The position numbers and the translations under genes were made by a program. A stretch of DNA of 64,000 nucleotides from the NCBI GenBank assembly GCA_035356615.1, contig DAOQSN010000008.1, forward strand, positions 62,001 through 126,000. Direction: 5' to 3'. The stretch is from JAKQDH01 sp029558835 (GTDB lineage Bacteria > Planctomycetota > Phycisphaerae > UBA1845). This document shows positions 34,101 to 42,699 of the stretch, in pieces (the stretch's first letter is position 1; the number at the start of each line of letters is the position of its first letter). Under the pieces are notes generated by a model. It saw only the letters and a program-made list of their open reading frames with translations, ran no database searches and was not told the origin of the DNA.

Positions 34101-37100
34101 CGCCGTCTCCCACCACCACACGCAGGGAAAGGCCACCGGGTTGCGGATTTCAACCCAGTACACCTTGCCGGGCTCGACGATGAGCGACGGGTTCAACGTG
34201 GCAGAGTAATGGTACTCCGGGAAACCTGTCTCGAACCCGATGATCGCGCCGGTTGCGGTTCTCTGCACCGTTCCGCCAAGGGGGTACATGGCCACCAGCT
34301 TACGCGCCAGTCCGTCCTCGTTGACGTAGAAGTTGACCGTGAAGTCGTCACTCGGGGTGCACGCTTCGCCGCAGGCGTCGCGATACGTGCCCCACCAGGA
34401 GAGGTCGGTGATCGTGGCCGCGTCTGCCAAAGTGAAACCGTCAGCCGCCCGCGCTCCGGAGTCCGCGTCTAACGCCAACAGGTAGGCTCCACCATGAGCC
34501 TGCTGGTCGGGTGACTGGCACAGCGAGACGGCTCGGGCCGCCGCAGTTTCCACCCGGCCATCCACCGCCCCCCGGAAGGCTCGCCCACGGAGGCGCTCGC
34601 CGCCGTGTCGTTCGCATTCGTCCGGTATGCCGTTGAGCTGGCAGTCGTCGCTGGCGCCACTGGCCACGTCGCACGCGTCGGGTATACCGTTGGCATTGCA
34701 GTCCGGGCTACTGCCCAGGCTCACGTCGCAACTGTCGGCCACGCCGTTCTGGTTACAGTCGCTCTCACACTCGTCGGGGATACCGTTTTGCGTGCAATCC
34801 TGGCTGGTGCCCTCGGCAATGTCGCAACTGTCGGCGATGCCGTTGCTGTTGCAGTCGGGTTCGCACTCGTCGGGTATACCGTTGCCGGTGCAATCCTGGC
34901 TGGTGCCCTGGGCGATGTCGCAACTGTCGGCCACGCCGTTCTGGTTGCAGTCGGGTTCGCACTCGTCGGGGATGCCGTTGCCCGTGCAGTCCTGGCTGGT
35001 GCCCTGATCGATGTCGCAGGAATCGGGCACGCCGTTGGCGTTGCAGTCCGTGGCCCCGGGCTGACAGGCGTCCCCGATGCCGTCGTCGTCGCAATCCGCC
35101 TGGCTGGGATTGTAGTGACTGGGGCAGTTGTCGGAATCGTTGGGAATCCCGTCTCCATCGGAATCCGTCGCGCTGGTCTGACAACCCCAGCGAGCGATGT
35201 AGCTCGATGCTACGCCGCCCGCCGTGTTGAAACTTCCCCCTGCGTACAGCGCCGGCCCGGTCCCCTCGTCGAAGACGGTGAGGGCCCAGACTTCCTTGTT
35301 CGCTCCACTGCCCAGCGTGGACCACTGGGTGTCGTCCCACTTGGCGATCCGGTTGGCCTCCCCTCCGCCCGCCGTCGTGAACCAGCCTCCCGCGTACAAC
35401 GCCGGCCCGCTCCCGTCGTCGAAGACCGTCAAGGCCCAGACGGCCTCGTTCGTCCCGCTGCCCAGAGCCGACCATTGGGTGCCGTCCCACTTGGCGATGC
35501 CGTTGGCCGGCACACCGCCCGCCGTTGAGAAATAGCCCCCCGCGTACAACGCCGGCCCGCTCCCGTCGTCGAAAACGGTGAGAGCGTAGACGTAGCTGCT
35601 CATTCCCCCCAGGCCCCACCAATGCGTGCCGTCCCACTTGGCAATCCGACTGATGACCAGCCCGCCCGCCGTGGTGAAATCTCCCCCCACGTACAACGCC
35701 GGCCCGGTCCCGTCGTCGAAGACGGTGAGGGCCCGGACACAGTTGTTCACCCCACTGCCCAGCGCGGACCACTGGGTGCCATCCCATTTGGCGATCCGAT
35801 CAGCCGGCACACCCCCGGCCGTGGTGAAGTTGCCACCGGCATACAATGCCGGCAGGTGGGGACCGTCTCCATCGTCGTCGAAAACGGTCAGTGCGAAGAC
35901 ACCGGGAATGGCCATCCCGCTGCCCAGGGCCGACCACTGCGTGCCATTCCATTTGGCGATCCCGTTGGCCGGCACGCCGCCCGCGGTCGCGAACCCGCCC
36001 GCCGCGTACAACGCCGGCCCGGTACCGTCGTCGAAAACGGTGAGGGCGTAGACATAAGGATACCCACCACCCAGCACGCCACTGCCCAGCGCTGACCACT
36101 GCGTGCCATTCCATTTGGCGATCGCGTTGGCTGGCACGCCGCCCGCCATGGTGAACTCGCCCCCTGCGTACAACGCCGCCGGCTGGGGGCCCTCCCCATC
36201 GTCGTCGAAGACGGTAACGGCCCTAACGCGGGCGTTCACCCCGTTCCGGTCGCCTAGGGCCGACCATTGCGTACCGTCCCATTTGGCAATTGAATCGGCC
36301 GGCGCACCCCCCGCAGTCGCGAACCTGCCCCCCGCATACAACGCCGGCCCGGCCCCGCCATCGAAGACGGTGAGCGCGAAGACACAAGGGGAGTTCCCCG
36401 CCATACCGAGGCCCAGAGCCGACCATTGGGTGCCGTTCCACTTGGCGATGCGCTTGGCCTCCCCGCCGCCCGCCGTCGTGAACCAGCCTCCCGCGTACAA
36501 CGCTGGCCCAGTCCCGTCGTCGAAGACCGTGAGGGCACCGACGCCGGAGTTCATCCCGCTGCCCAGAGCGGTCCACTGGGTGCCGTCCCACTTTGCGACA
36601 TAGTTCGCCTGCACACCCCCGGCTGCGATGAAGTTGCCCCCCGCGTACAACGCCGGCCCGCTCCCGTCGTCGAAGACCGTGAGCGCTTGGACACTAGGGG
36701 AGGGGCCCCCCATACCGAGGCCCAGGGCCGACCATTGGGTGCCGTCCCACTTGGCGATGCAGTTGGCCGGCACGCCGCCCGCAGTCGTGAATGCGCCCCC
36801 CGCGTACAACGCCGGCCCGCTCCCGTCGTCGAAGACGGTCAGCTGCCTAACAGTGGAGTTCATTCCGCTGCCCAGGGCCGACCACTGCGTACCATCCCAC
36901 TTGGCGATGTAGTTCGCCGGCACCCCCCCGGCTGCGGTGAAGTTGCCCCCCGCGTACAACGCCGGCCCGGTCCCGTCGTCGAAAACGGTGAGGGCGTAGA
37001 CCCAGTTGTCCATCCCGCCGCCCAGGGCCGACCATTGGGTGCCGTCCCACTTGGCGATGCGGTTGGCCGGCATGCCGCCCGCAGTCGTGAATGCGCCCCC

Positions 37101-37679
37101 CGCGTACAACGTCGGCCCGGTGCCGTCGTCAAAGACGGTGAGCGCGTGGACATAAGGGGAGGGGCCCCCCATACCGAGGCCCAGGGCCGACCATTGGGTG
37201 CCGTCCCACTTGGCGATCCGGTTGGCCTCCCCGCCGCCCGCTGTCGTGAACCAGCCTCCCGCGTACAACGCCTGCCCGGTTCCATCGTCAAACACGGCCA
37301 GGGCATAGAGCGTATCATTCACGCCCGGCAACCCAAACCCCGGCGTCCAGGCCGGTGGGCAGGACTCGGCCAAGGCGCGCGGCACCGGCCAGGCCGTGAT
37401 GCCAAGCATCACCGCGAGTCCGAGCAGGCACCGACGGAGGCCGCGGCTCAGACGTCCAGCTTGTTTCCCCACGGGCGAGGTATTCGTGCCACACTGGGGT
37501 TGGCCGGGCGCATTGCCAACCGGCGGCCCAGGCCACACCCAGCGCCGGGAGCCCGAAACCGTCCGCCCGTCTGCTGCCGTACCGGGTCTACACCAGGCCT
37601 GCGGGCGGTGCTGTTCACCCAGAGCTGAAAGCCAAGCCCCGCTACCTGCTGGCTGACTTGCCATCGTCGTCCGCCTCAT
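31146..37679 (-). CDS. giant exported repeat protein with clan-CD-like C-terminus
   Basis: 2177 residues. The ATG at 37679 has GGGAG 7 bases upstream, though about 80 polar residues precede the hydrophobic signal (LLGLAVMLGITAWP). Residues about 120-830 are 14 tandem copies of a 50-residue beta-propeller-like repeat (core ALTVFDDGTGPALYAGG and IAKWDGTQWSALG). Then come about nine DCNxNGxPDxCD Ca-binding strings, a jelly-roll-like region, dockerin-like loops, Cys-rich units, and a C-terminal domain with WIDGHGNAGAT (His-Gly) and VFLAVCYGAV (Cys), the order found in clan CD cysteine peptidases (caspase/gingipain group). The peptidase reading is moderate. It is probably a surface or secreted protein. 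Confidence 0.82.
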   Translation of the reverse strand: MRRTTMASQPAGSGAWLSALGEQHRPQAWCRPGTAADGRTVSGSRRWVWPGPPVGNAPGQPQCGTNTSPVGKQAGRLSRGLRRCLLGLAVMLGITAWPVPRALAESCPPAWTPGFGLPGVNDTLYALAVFDDGTGQALYAGGWFTTAGGGEANRIAKWDGTQWSALGLGMGGPSPYVHALTVFDDGTGPTLYAGGAFTTAGGMPANRIAKWDGTQWSALGGGMDNWVYALTVFDDGTGPALYAGGNFTAAGGVPANYIAKWDGTQWSALGSGMNSTVRQLTVFDDGSGPALYAGGAFTTAGGVPANCIAKWDGTQWSALGLGMGGPSPSVQALTVFDDGSGPALYAGGNFIAAGGVQANYVAKWDGTQWTALGSGMNSGVGALTVFDDGTGPALYAGGWFTTAGGGEAKRIAKWNGTQWSALGLGMAGNSPCVFALTVFDGGAGPALYAGGRFATAGGAPADSIAKWDGTQWSALGDRNGVNARVRAVTVFDDDGEGPQPAALYAGGEFTMAGGVPANAIAKWNGTQWSALGSGVLGGGYPYVYALTVFDDGTGPALYAAGGFATAGGVPANGIAKWNGTQWSALGSGMAIPGVFALTVFDDDGDGPHLPALYAGGNFTTAGGVPADRIAKWDGTQWSALGSGVNNCVRALTVFDDGTGPALYVGGDFTTAGGLVISRIAKWDGTHWWGLGGMSSYVYALTVFDDGSGPALYAGGYFSTAGGVPANGIAKWDGTQWSALGSGTNEAVWALTVFDDGSGPALYAGGWFTTAGGGEANRIAKWDDTQWSTLGSGANKEVWALTVFDEGTGPALYAGGSFNTAGGVASSYIARWGCQTSATDSDGDGIPNDSDNCPSHYNPSQADCDDDGIGDACQPGATDCNANGVPDSCDIDQGTSQDCTGNGIPDECEPDCNQNGVADSCDIAQGTSQDCTGNGIPDECEPDCNSNGIADSCDIAEGTSQDCTQNGIPDECESDCNQNGVADSCDVSLGSSPDCNANGIPDACDVASGASDDCQLNGIPDECERHGGERLRGRAFRGAVDGRVETAAARAVSLCQSPDQQAHGGAYLLALDADSGARAADGFTLADAATITDLSWWGTYRDACGEACTPSDDFTVNFYVNEDGLARKLVAMYPLGGTVQRTATGAIIGFETGFPEYHYSATLNPSLIVEPGKVYWVEIRNPVAFPCVWWWETAPPTGAGNGLALYDATGDGYAAGDAGPYDLAFCVAGLAADEDCNANGIDDAEDISGGSSADCQPNGIPDECEADRNVNGVPDDCDIIGGFSRDKNFNGVPDEADCPTRPGDLDGDCDVDLDDYAGFADCLGATGPELLDGCVCADLDLNGAVEIADYLAFATGADTVDEACRIPLPDACPDSWATSLGGREETFYDFGVHGPIPAGFFGEGSDPFGDRVVLVGAPVDPNDVHGETDTQIQHGPVIFDENGAAEVVLEITALGLQASEPIVVSYDRGRTTEEWLMVVGLSSYHPGAGVLTAQLDGPEANSGTYDATVYVQPLFLFVKVQDLLDGVLPECVTMRVLDTGESREGREALPPITLSFTDQPFVRTAGPEILEQMAVPDCAQGNFVPGVREVRGPGGSRAGELTCESHVTEGEAHYFCPPECKGDDVCRYVKTGLVTPLASCTNVPWFPAHKLGTTCAGGGGCPGSAFKIKPCPGGGFATQAYTYLACVERQSICQGSCCGEHGGCVLSTWPLCDGQYTGANSCSPDPCPPTGACCYEDGACDKVLAFTCDRTGGEYEGDDVSCTPNPCPRVDLVGHRPGTLNAPGPAVAEADEDAPDSLFAAVNDDNDDNGPLEQRDNRDNVIGATDDDVVKITLRLLPSGLTEGVVQLSVNPPDSLRLFKADGLSLLNDLSVDLASPAGDLAGIVSSDVDIFVEGKDVPVGDPVEDVTIRLTYTRDGTELARDDVHLRMTWIMLPAASIWNPFWWDFGNCGETELWNVCATRGFVVTPHITYVDPGNWPVHTLLQFFDDVSSRTRGILWIDGHGNAGATTPGEIPIETYDDMGEAVLARNYYINTLGWPADTLTVSEGWSGKWAVCITVKFVQRYCVMRDHSAVFLAVCYGAVAGGGEPSLADAFAGLLEADNSFGYDDISYTPELISDTRAIFETIGGTKPIGGVSKNYTIREAYDGGGIDENQAEWPAHLVRGDHTVDSVRMYVPR
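35190..37330 (-). repeat. 14 tandem repeats of about 150 bp in the giant protein gene
   Basis: Fourteen in-frame copies of an about 150-bp unit are visible at DNA level and as protein repeats of 47-55 residues. The units share a strictly conserved core (TVFDDG, ALYAGG, AKWDGTQWSALG) with changes in the linker (GGGMDN, LGMGGPS, GSGMNS). Several pairs are nearly identical over 100 bp, so the array is likely to recombine and vary in copy number. Long plus-strand ORFs over it are shadows. Confidence 0.9.
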
Positions 37680-38669
37680 GGTCGGCTCCCTGCACTGAAC
37701 TCCGGAAGGACGCCGGTCATCCGCGCGTACTCCTCAACATGACATAGCAGCAAATCTGCCCCGCTCTGACGAATTCGAAAGAACCGCGCGCGACCCGCCG
37801 CCCACGGCTCCCATGCCCGGCGGCACCCCCGGTGGGAGATTCGCGACCTGGCACCGGAACTCGCCGGGGCGAGATACGCCGGCCATACCTCGGCAGCCCC
37901 TCTGCATGCTCGGAATTCCCTGCAAGTCCGGGTGTGGCGACGAGCTGGGAACCGGTCGACAAAGCGCTGCGTGCCGACCTCACTCCTCGCTTTCCCAGTC
38001 GCTGAGACCACGAGGTAGGGGCCAGGATTGCCGGGAGCCGTCGCTGGCAAGTCCGAACTCCGAACGTGTTGTTGCTCGCTGATAGAATTGCGGGGATGAC
38101 GCGACCACTCACACGCTCGCGGGCCGCCGGCCGAAGCGAACGCTGCCCGTCACCCACCGCGCCGTTGAGCGTCAGTATAGCAAGTGACACAGGCCAAAAT
38201 CAAGAGAGTTGTGTTACCGTGCAGGATACGGGCGGCCTGCGCGGCGTCGCCAACACACACTGCTGGGCCCGCGCAGGCTGCGCCAAGTACCGCTGGAATC
38301 GCCCCCTCAATCGCTGGTTCGCACTGGCCAACGAAACTGTGACACCCCGCGCTCCATCACAATGTTAGAATCCATCAACTGGCGGACAAACCGGCGCAAA
38401 GCTCGCGTACGGAGAACGTGCACACTGGGGTTAGACCTCATCCGTGATCCTAAAGGCCTGCCCGCCCAGAAAGGTCTGGTTACGGGGGGCGAGCCGGGTG
38501 TCCGCGACATCCGCCTCCTGCTCACGGCCATCGCCATGCCGCAGGCAGCGTTCGGGGACGAAGTGCTGCGCAAGGACCCGTTCGACATGGCCGTGGCCTA
38601 CCTAGTCCACATACTGCAGAAGGCAGGCTGCCGACCGTCGGCCTTACTGCAGCGTGCCGGGTCTGGAAG
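37680..38669 (+). other. 1-kb stretch without a convincing gene
   Basis: No ORF here has a good start site, family or codon pattern. The plus-strand ORF at 38209-38763 and its antisense look non-coding. The stretch separates the planctomycete core genes from the mobile-element genes that begin with ArdC, so an island boundary or a degraded gene may lie here. No repeat or RNA was recognised. Confidence 0.35.
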
Positions 38670-39503
38670 CTACACGTCCGGCCCGATGGCCGCGATGATC
38701 TGTGAAGCGGCGTGCTGGATGCGGTCGAGGGATGCGGCCAGCGTCGCGGCCGTGCCCTGGTAGAGCTGGATGTAGTCGCTGCTGGCCGTGTTCGTCTCCA
38801 ACCCGATGGCCGCGCACACCACATGGGCCACCGCCTCGGCCTCGGTTTCACGGACGGTCTTGGGCAGCGGCTCGTGCCCGGCGCAGCAGTGGAGCAAATG
38901 GTGGCCGACCTCGTGGGCGAGCGTGGACAACTGCTCGGCCGGGGGCAGGTCGGGCAGGAGCACGATCGTGCTCCCGATGCAGGCACCGAGTGCTGGGGCG
39001 ATGCGGCGAGAGTACTCGAGCGTGATGCCCTTCTCGGCGATGAACGCCTTGAGCCGGTCCGTGTACGGTCCGGGGTTTCCAGCAACTATGGGGAATTCTG
39101 GAAGCGGCGAACCCATTGTCTGCGAAACATCGAACACGTACGCGCCACGAAAGCCGACCACCGTTTCATCTGTGTCTGTGTCGTCGCTTGCTGACGGGTG
39201 GCCCCCTTGTCCCTCGGCCGCGTTGTCGCGCTTCCGGCGTCGGACGCACGGAGCCAGGATGGCGATCCCATGCTCGCCTTTGCGGACGATCCGGCCGAGT
39301 CGATTCCAAGTCGTTAGCCCGCACACGTGCCGGGCCTGGGGAAACTGGCGCAGGATCAGCATCACGTTGTGCACCGAGTACCGGGGGAACTTGGCCATCG
39401 CGGCCAGGTAGGCCTTGAGTGTGTCGCTGTGCCCGCGCTCGAGTTGCTGCGCCAGCCCTTCAATCTTCTCCTTCGCCAACTGCCGTGCTTCTTTGACCTT
39501 CAT
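38670..39503 (-). CDS. ArdC-like antirestriction / IrrE-type metallopeptidase protein
   Basis: 277 residues. The N-terminal half is ArdC-like: YSVHNVMLILRQFPQA and TWNRLGRIVRKGEHGIAILAP, the single-strand-DNA-binding domain of plasmid antirestriction proteins. The C-terminal half holds a zinc peptidase motif HEVGHH (H197-E198-x-x-H201) with a later conserved Glu (ETEAEAVAHVV). ArdC proteins protect incoming mobile DNA and are common on plasmids and integrative elements. It faces left, away from the integrase and the hypothetical genes. Start: ATG at 39503. Confidence 0.88.
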   Translation of the reverse strand: MKVKEARQLAKEKIEGLAQQLERGHSDTLKAYLAAMAKFPRYSVHNVMLILRQFPQARHVCGLTTWNRLGRIVRKGEHGIAILAPCVRRRKRDNAAEGQGGHPSASDDTDTDETVVGFRGAYVFDVSQTMGSPLPEFPIVAGNPGPYTDRLKAFIAEKGITLEYSRRIAPALGACIGSTIVLLPDLPPAEQLSTLAHEVGHHLLHCCAGHEPLPKTVRETEAEAVAHVVCAAIGLETNTASSDYIQLYQGTAATLAASLDRIQHAASQIIAAIGPDV

Positions 39504-39691
39504 TTTCTCACGCTCCGAGGTGGGTTCCTCGACGAGCGGGAACCCACCCTCGGCACGCGCTGGGGGCCGTAGGCCAGAAGTCGCTGCGTCGTCATCACTT
39601 GGCCAACCGTCGTGCGTGACCGGAGTGGATACTGATGCTCAGCGGCGGCCGATCGGTTCAGCGGTCAGGTCCGTCGCACGGAGTGTGACGT

Positions 39692-40552
39692 ATGAAAAAG
39701 CGAGACAGTCACCGCGGAGTGTGCATGACCGTTCCTGCAGTGGACGAGCGCGAGCTGAAGTGGGCCTTCCGCCTGGCGAACGATTTCTTCGAGCACATTA
39801 AGGTAGGCCTATTCGGTCGCATTCCGCGAATGGATGCTCTAACAGCCGGGTTCTTCCAGCGCAACACCGCCCGCGCCCACGTTCTTAACGGCCCGATTCT
39901 CCGCAAGCACCACCTGCCCATTCGCGACCAGCAAGACTTTGCCGTTCGGCTGGTCGCCTGCTGCACCGATGCGTCGGCCGTCGTCAGCGTTGGCGGCTTC
40001 TGGGCTGTCGTTCGTTGTGCGGCGTGCGGCTACTGGTGCTGGAGTCGCCAGTCGCCGTGCAAGCGGTGTGGTGCGCCGGCGGTCCCAGTTCTCAAGAATC
40101 GCTACCGTTATTGGTACCTGAACGGTGAATTGCAGGTGCGCGACTCGGACGAGATTTGGTCATGGACCTCCCGGGCGCTGCATGATCCCCGCCACCGAGT
40201 TCTCGCTTGGGACGATGAATACGGTGGCAAGCGCTGGGGCAGAGTGCCCGAGCCCCAGAACGACGGCCCCTGGCGGCTCCAGCCCTGGATGCGACCTCAC
40301 TTCACGCTCAACTATCCAGTAGTTCAGCGATTGCTCGGGCGCGAACCGGAGTCCAGTACTGCGGCTGCGGCGCAGAGCATTGGAGCCCGAGCCTCTGCAT
40401 CCTTGCCGCTTTTGCGCGTTAGTCCCCAGAAGCTGAAGAAGTCACTGGAGGCTGTGAGCACCCGGGTGTTCCACACGAACGAGCGTGCTACTTGTGCGCC
40501 GGGAGTGATCAGATGGACAGGGCCGATGACGAAACGATCGGCTGCTCGCTGA
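39692..40552 (+). CDS. hypothetical protein with zinc-ribbon pair
   Basis: 286 residues; GGAG 7-10 bases before the ATG supports the start. A zinc ribbon stands at about residues 108-130 (CAACGYWCWSRQSPCKRCG). The N-terminal 60 residues are helical and basic; the rest is rich in Trp (RYWYLNGELQ, IWSWTSRAL, WRLQPWMRPH). No family was recognised. It is likely a DNA- or RNA-binding protein of the mobile element. Its end overlaps the next small gene by 40 bases. Confidence 0.65.
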   Translation: MKKRDSHRGVCMTVPAVDERELKWAFRLANDFFEHIKVGLFGRIPRMDALTAGFFQRNTARAHVLNGPILRKHHLPIRDQQDFAVRLVACCTDASAVVSVGGFWAVVRCAACGYWCWSRQSPCKRCGAPAVPVLKNRYRYWYLNGELQVRDSDEIWSWTSRALHDPRHRVLAWDDEYGGKRWGRVPEPQNDGPWRLQPWMRPHFTLNYPVVQRLLGREPESSTAAAAQSIGARASASLPLLRVSPQKLKKSLEAVSTRVFHTNERATCAPGVIRWTGPMTKRSAAR

Positions 40553-40782
40553 TGGACCGGGTACACGACGACGCGTTGGCGGTCGGCCGAGACGAAGGGC
40601 TCATGGTGAGCCTGAAGACGCGCGCGCGCCGACTCGATGCGTGGCGGTCCAGCATCGCGGCCACGTTTGCCTGCGGTCAGCGAACCGGCATTCCAGGTGT
40701 GCAGCCGTATGCAATACTCGTGGGCGAACGGGCGATGCGCGAGGCGCGTCCACGCACCGGTAGATTACGGATCGTCGCATGA
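40513..40782 (+). CDS. small hypothetical protein
   Basis: 89 residues from the ATG at 40513, with GGGAG 7 bases upstream and a 40-base overlap with the preceding gene, which favours real coding. It is rich in Arg and Ala and has no signal peptide or membrane segment. No family was recognised. It is followed after 155 bases by an excisionase-like gene. Confidence 0.5.
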   Translation: MDRADDETIGCSLMDRVHDDALAVGRDEGLMVSLKTRARRLDAWRSSIAATFACGQRTGIPGVQPYAILVGERAMREARPRTGRLRIVA

Positions 40783-40937
40783 TCGACATCGCCCAGGAGA
40801 CATTGATTCCGCTCCGCGAGGCGCCGCGGTGCCTGCCACGGCGACCGAACGGCAGGCGCGGTCCCTTGATAACGGGAAACTCGCCCCGGCGACCGCGGCG
40901 CCCGCATGCTTCACCGAGCAGAATGTGAGACAAGGAT

Positions 40938-41153
40938 ATGTCCGACCGTACGACGCATATGCTTGATCGATATTCGACGGTGAGTTTGAAGACGCTCGCC
41001 ACGTTGCTCGATGCGCATCGCTCGTCGGTGCGCCGCTGGCTGAGCCAAGCTGGCGTGCGCCCCATCGTGGTTGGACGTGGTCGCAACGCCGGTATCCGCT
41101 ACCGCTGGCGGGATGTCGAGCAGTGGCTCGCGACGCGCGAGGAAGTCGACTGA
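40938..41153 (+). CDS. excisionase-like helix-turn-helix protein
   Basis: 71 residues with AAGGAT before the ATG. It has the winged-helix pattern of MerR/excisionase proteins: VSLKTLATLLDAHRSSVRRWLSQ, then PIVVGRGRNAGIRYRWRDVEQWLA. Its stop meets the integrase stop tail to tail at 41153/41154. Such proteins bend DNA and steer the integrase towards excision or act as repressors. The pair supports an integrative element. Confidence 0.8.
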   Translation: MSDRTTHMLDRYSTVSLKTLATLLDAHRSSVRRWLSQAGVRPIVVGRGRNAGIRYRWRDVEQWLATREEVD

Positions 41154-42407
41154 TCAGCCGGCTTCGTCGCGCACAATCCGCAGCTTCGGTTGCCCATTAT
41201 CCGCAGACTCGTTGCCATGGAGTTGGGCCAGCACTTCTTGCAGTAGCCGCGCCGTTTGATCCGGCGGCCGGTCTCGGTCCGTGAACTCCACACTGTCGTG
41301 CATCGCCTCCGGAACCAACGCTGCGTAGTGCCGACGGCAGATCTCGGGGCTGTTGCCCATCAGGGTCGCGATCTTGTAAAGCGACTCGCCACGCTGGGCG
41401 AGGTGGCTGCCGAACGTGTGTCGGAAATCCAGGCAGGACCAGGAAAGACCGCATGCCGCGTTGGCGGCCCGCAGATCCTGCGAGAAGTTGTCCGGGTGCC
41501 ACCGTGTTCCCGTCGGAGACGGAAAGAACCAGATGGGGCCAGCAGGTGGCTCGTAAGTACGCAGGATCTCCAGCAAGGCGCTGCTGATCGGCACGACCCG
41601 GTTCCGTTTCGTCTTCGGCTGCCAGAAGTCCCCCTCAATCGTCTTGGCTCGCACGTGGATGAGCCGCGTCTCCAGGTTGACGTCCTCACGCGTCAACCAG
41701 ATCGTTTCCTCCCGCCGCAGCCCGGCATAGATGTAGATCGCGACCATCGCGTGCATGAGCGGGTTCGGCGTGAGTGCCTCCAGTTGCTGTTCGACCTGCT
41801 CCAGCGAAAGGAACCGGATCTCTGGCGCCGCCTCGTGCTGCCGCTCTACTCCGTCGGCCGGATTCGGATAACGCCGATCCCGGGCCCGAAAGCCAAGGTG
41901 CTTCGTCGCGTACACGAAGAGCCGGTGCAGCACCTGCCGCATGCTGTTTGCCGTTTTTGGTGACCAGCCGTCGTCACGGATGCGGGCGGAGATGAACTGG
42001 TTGATCATCGTGGGTGAGACGTCTTCGAGGATCGCGACCTTCACATGTGCGTGGGCGTACTGGTCGGTCAGCCGCTTCGGCGTTTTCGTCTTGGACCAAC
42101 CGCCGGGCAGGCCGGGTTCGAGTGCTTCGCAGATCGGCCCGAAGAAGACCCGCAGCCGGCTCACGTCGTTCTTGCAGGATTTGAACGTCCGCGTGGCCTG
42201 CAGGTGCTCGCAGAACCTCTGCAGGACCATGCGGATGGGCAGACGGCTGGCAGCTTGCAGCTCACCGATGGAAAGCTCGTACTCGATGCGCTTCTTCTTC
42301 TCCTTCGCGACCCGCTCGTTGGTGGTGCCGAGGGATTTCTGCACGTGCTGCCCGTTCGCGTAGTACGCGATCCAGAACCACTCTCCTCGCTTGTAAAGGG
42401 ATGCCAT
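41154..42407 (-). CDS. tyrosine recombinase (phage integrase)
   Basis: 417 residues with GGAGAAGG 5-6 bases before the ATG. Arm-binding (residues 1-60) and core-binding regions are followed by the catalytic domain. Arg231/232 in AGLRREE is the first catalytic Arg, and LDFRHTFGSH (R329) and RRHYAAL (Tyr361, nucleophile) are the later ones. In the second box His is replaced (L-D-F-R in place of H-x-x-R), and the usual GHS before Tyr reads GNS; such changes occur in some phage integrases. It should integrate and excise the element whose cargo starts right upstream. Its start lies next to the promoter-free 3' end of the defence operon. Confidence 0.93.
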   Translation of the reverse strand: MASLYKRGEWFWIAYYANGQHVQKSLGTTNERVAKEKKKRIEYELSIGELQAASRLPIRMVLQRFCEHLQATRTFKSCKNDVSRLRVFFGPICEALEPGLPGGWSKTKTPKRLTDQYAHAHVKVAILEDVSPTMINQFISARIRDDGWSPKTANSMRQVLHRLFVYATKHLGFRARDRRYPNPADGVERQHEAAPEIRFLSLEQVEQQLEALTPNPLMHAMVAIYIYAGLRREETIWLTREDVNLETRLIHVRAKTIEGDFWQPKTKRNRVVPISSALLEILRTYEPPAGPIWFFPSPTGTRWHPDNFSQDLRAANAACGLSWSCLDFRHTFGSHLAQRGESLYKIATLMGNSPEICRRHYAALVPEAMHDSVEFTDRDRPPDQTARLLQEVLAQLHGNESADNGQPKLRIVRDEAG

Positions 42408-42699
42408 GACAGCCTTCTCCGACGACCGTCGAGTTCGGCCGTCCTGAAAGTAACCCAGGCTGTCTCTGCAGGAGTGTCACAGGGGTGACGTGTCGCCGAC
42501 GCCGTTTTCGATCACTACATTTTCACTACATTCTCGCGATCGAAGGCGTCCGGACAACGAAGCAGGGACGGCTAAGTGGCCGTCCCTGCTCGACTTACGT
42601 GACTAGCGGGGGCGCGACGGATACCGCTTCAACTTCGGGAAGCGTTCTGGCGGAAGTTCAAGCGGGCAGCGTGAGCGGAAGCTGCATCCAGGGCGCGTC
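42408..42699 (-). other. 292-base stretch between integrase and defence operon
   Basis: No gene is supported. It contains a pair of 9-bp direct repeats (CACTACATT at 42523-42531 and 42534-42542, one helical turn apart) and a long perfect hairpin at 42561-42590. Such repeats before an integrase gene are sometimes arm-type integrase sites. An att site may lie here but was not identified. Confidence 0.45.
42561..42590. terminator. 12-bp perfect hairpin after the defence operon
   Basis: AGCAGGGACGGC (42561-42572) pairs perfectly with GCCGTCCCTGCT (42579-42590), loop TAAGTG. It is 110 bases after the SNF2 gene stop (42700) in transcript order and has no T tract on either strand. It may be a rho-independent-like or processing hairpin, or a structural part of an attachment site. 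Confidence 0.6.

Noticed and set aside
34605..37628. Regular plus-strand repeats suggesting a CRISPR-like array
   Set aside because: The units are about 150 bp and in frame, coding for a protein repeat on the minus strand; there are no short repeats with unique spacers.
38209..38763. 184-residue plus-strand ORF
   Set aside because: No ribosome binding site, no family, and poor codon pattern; the antisense is no better.
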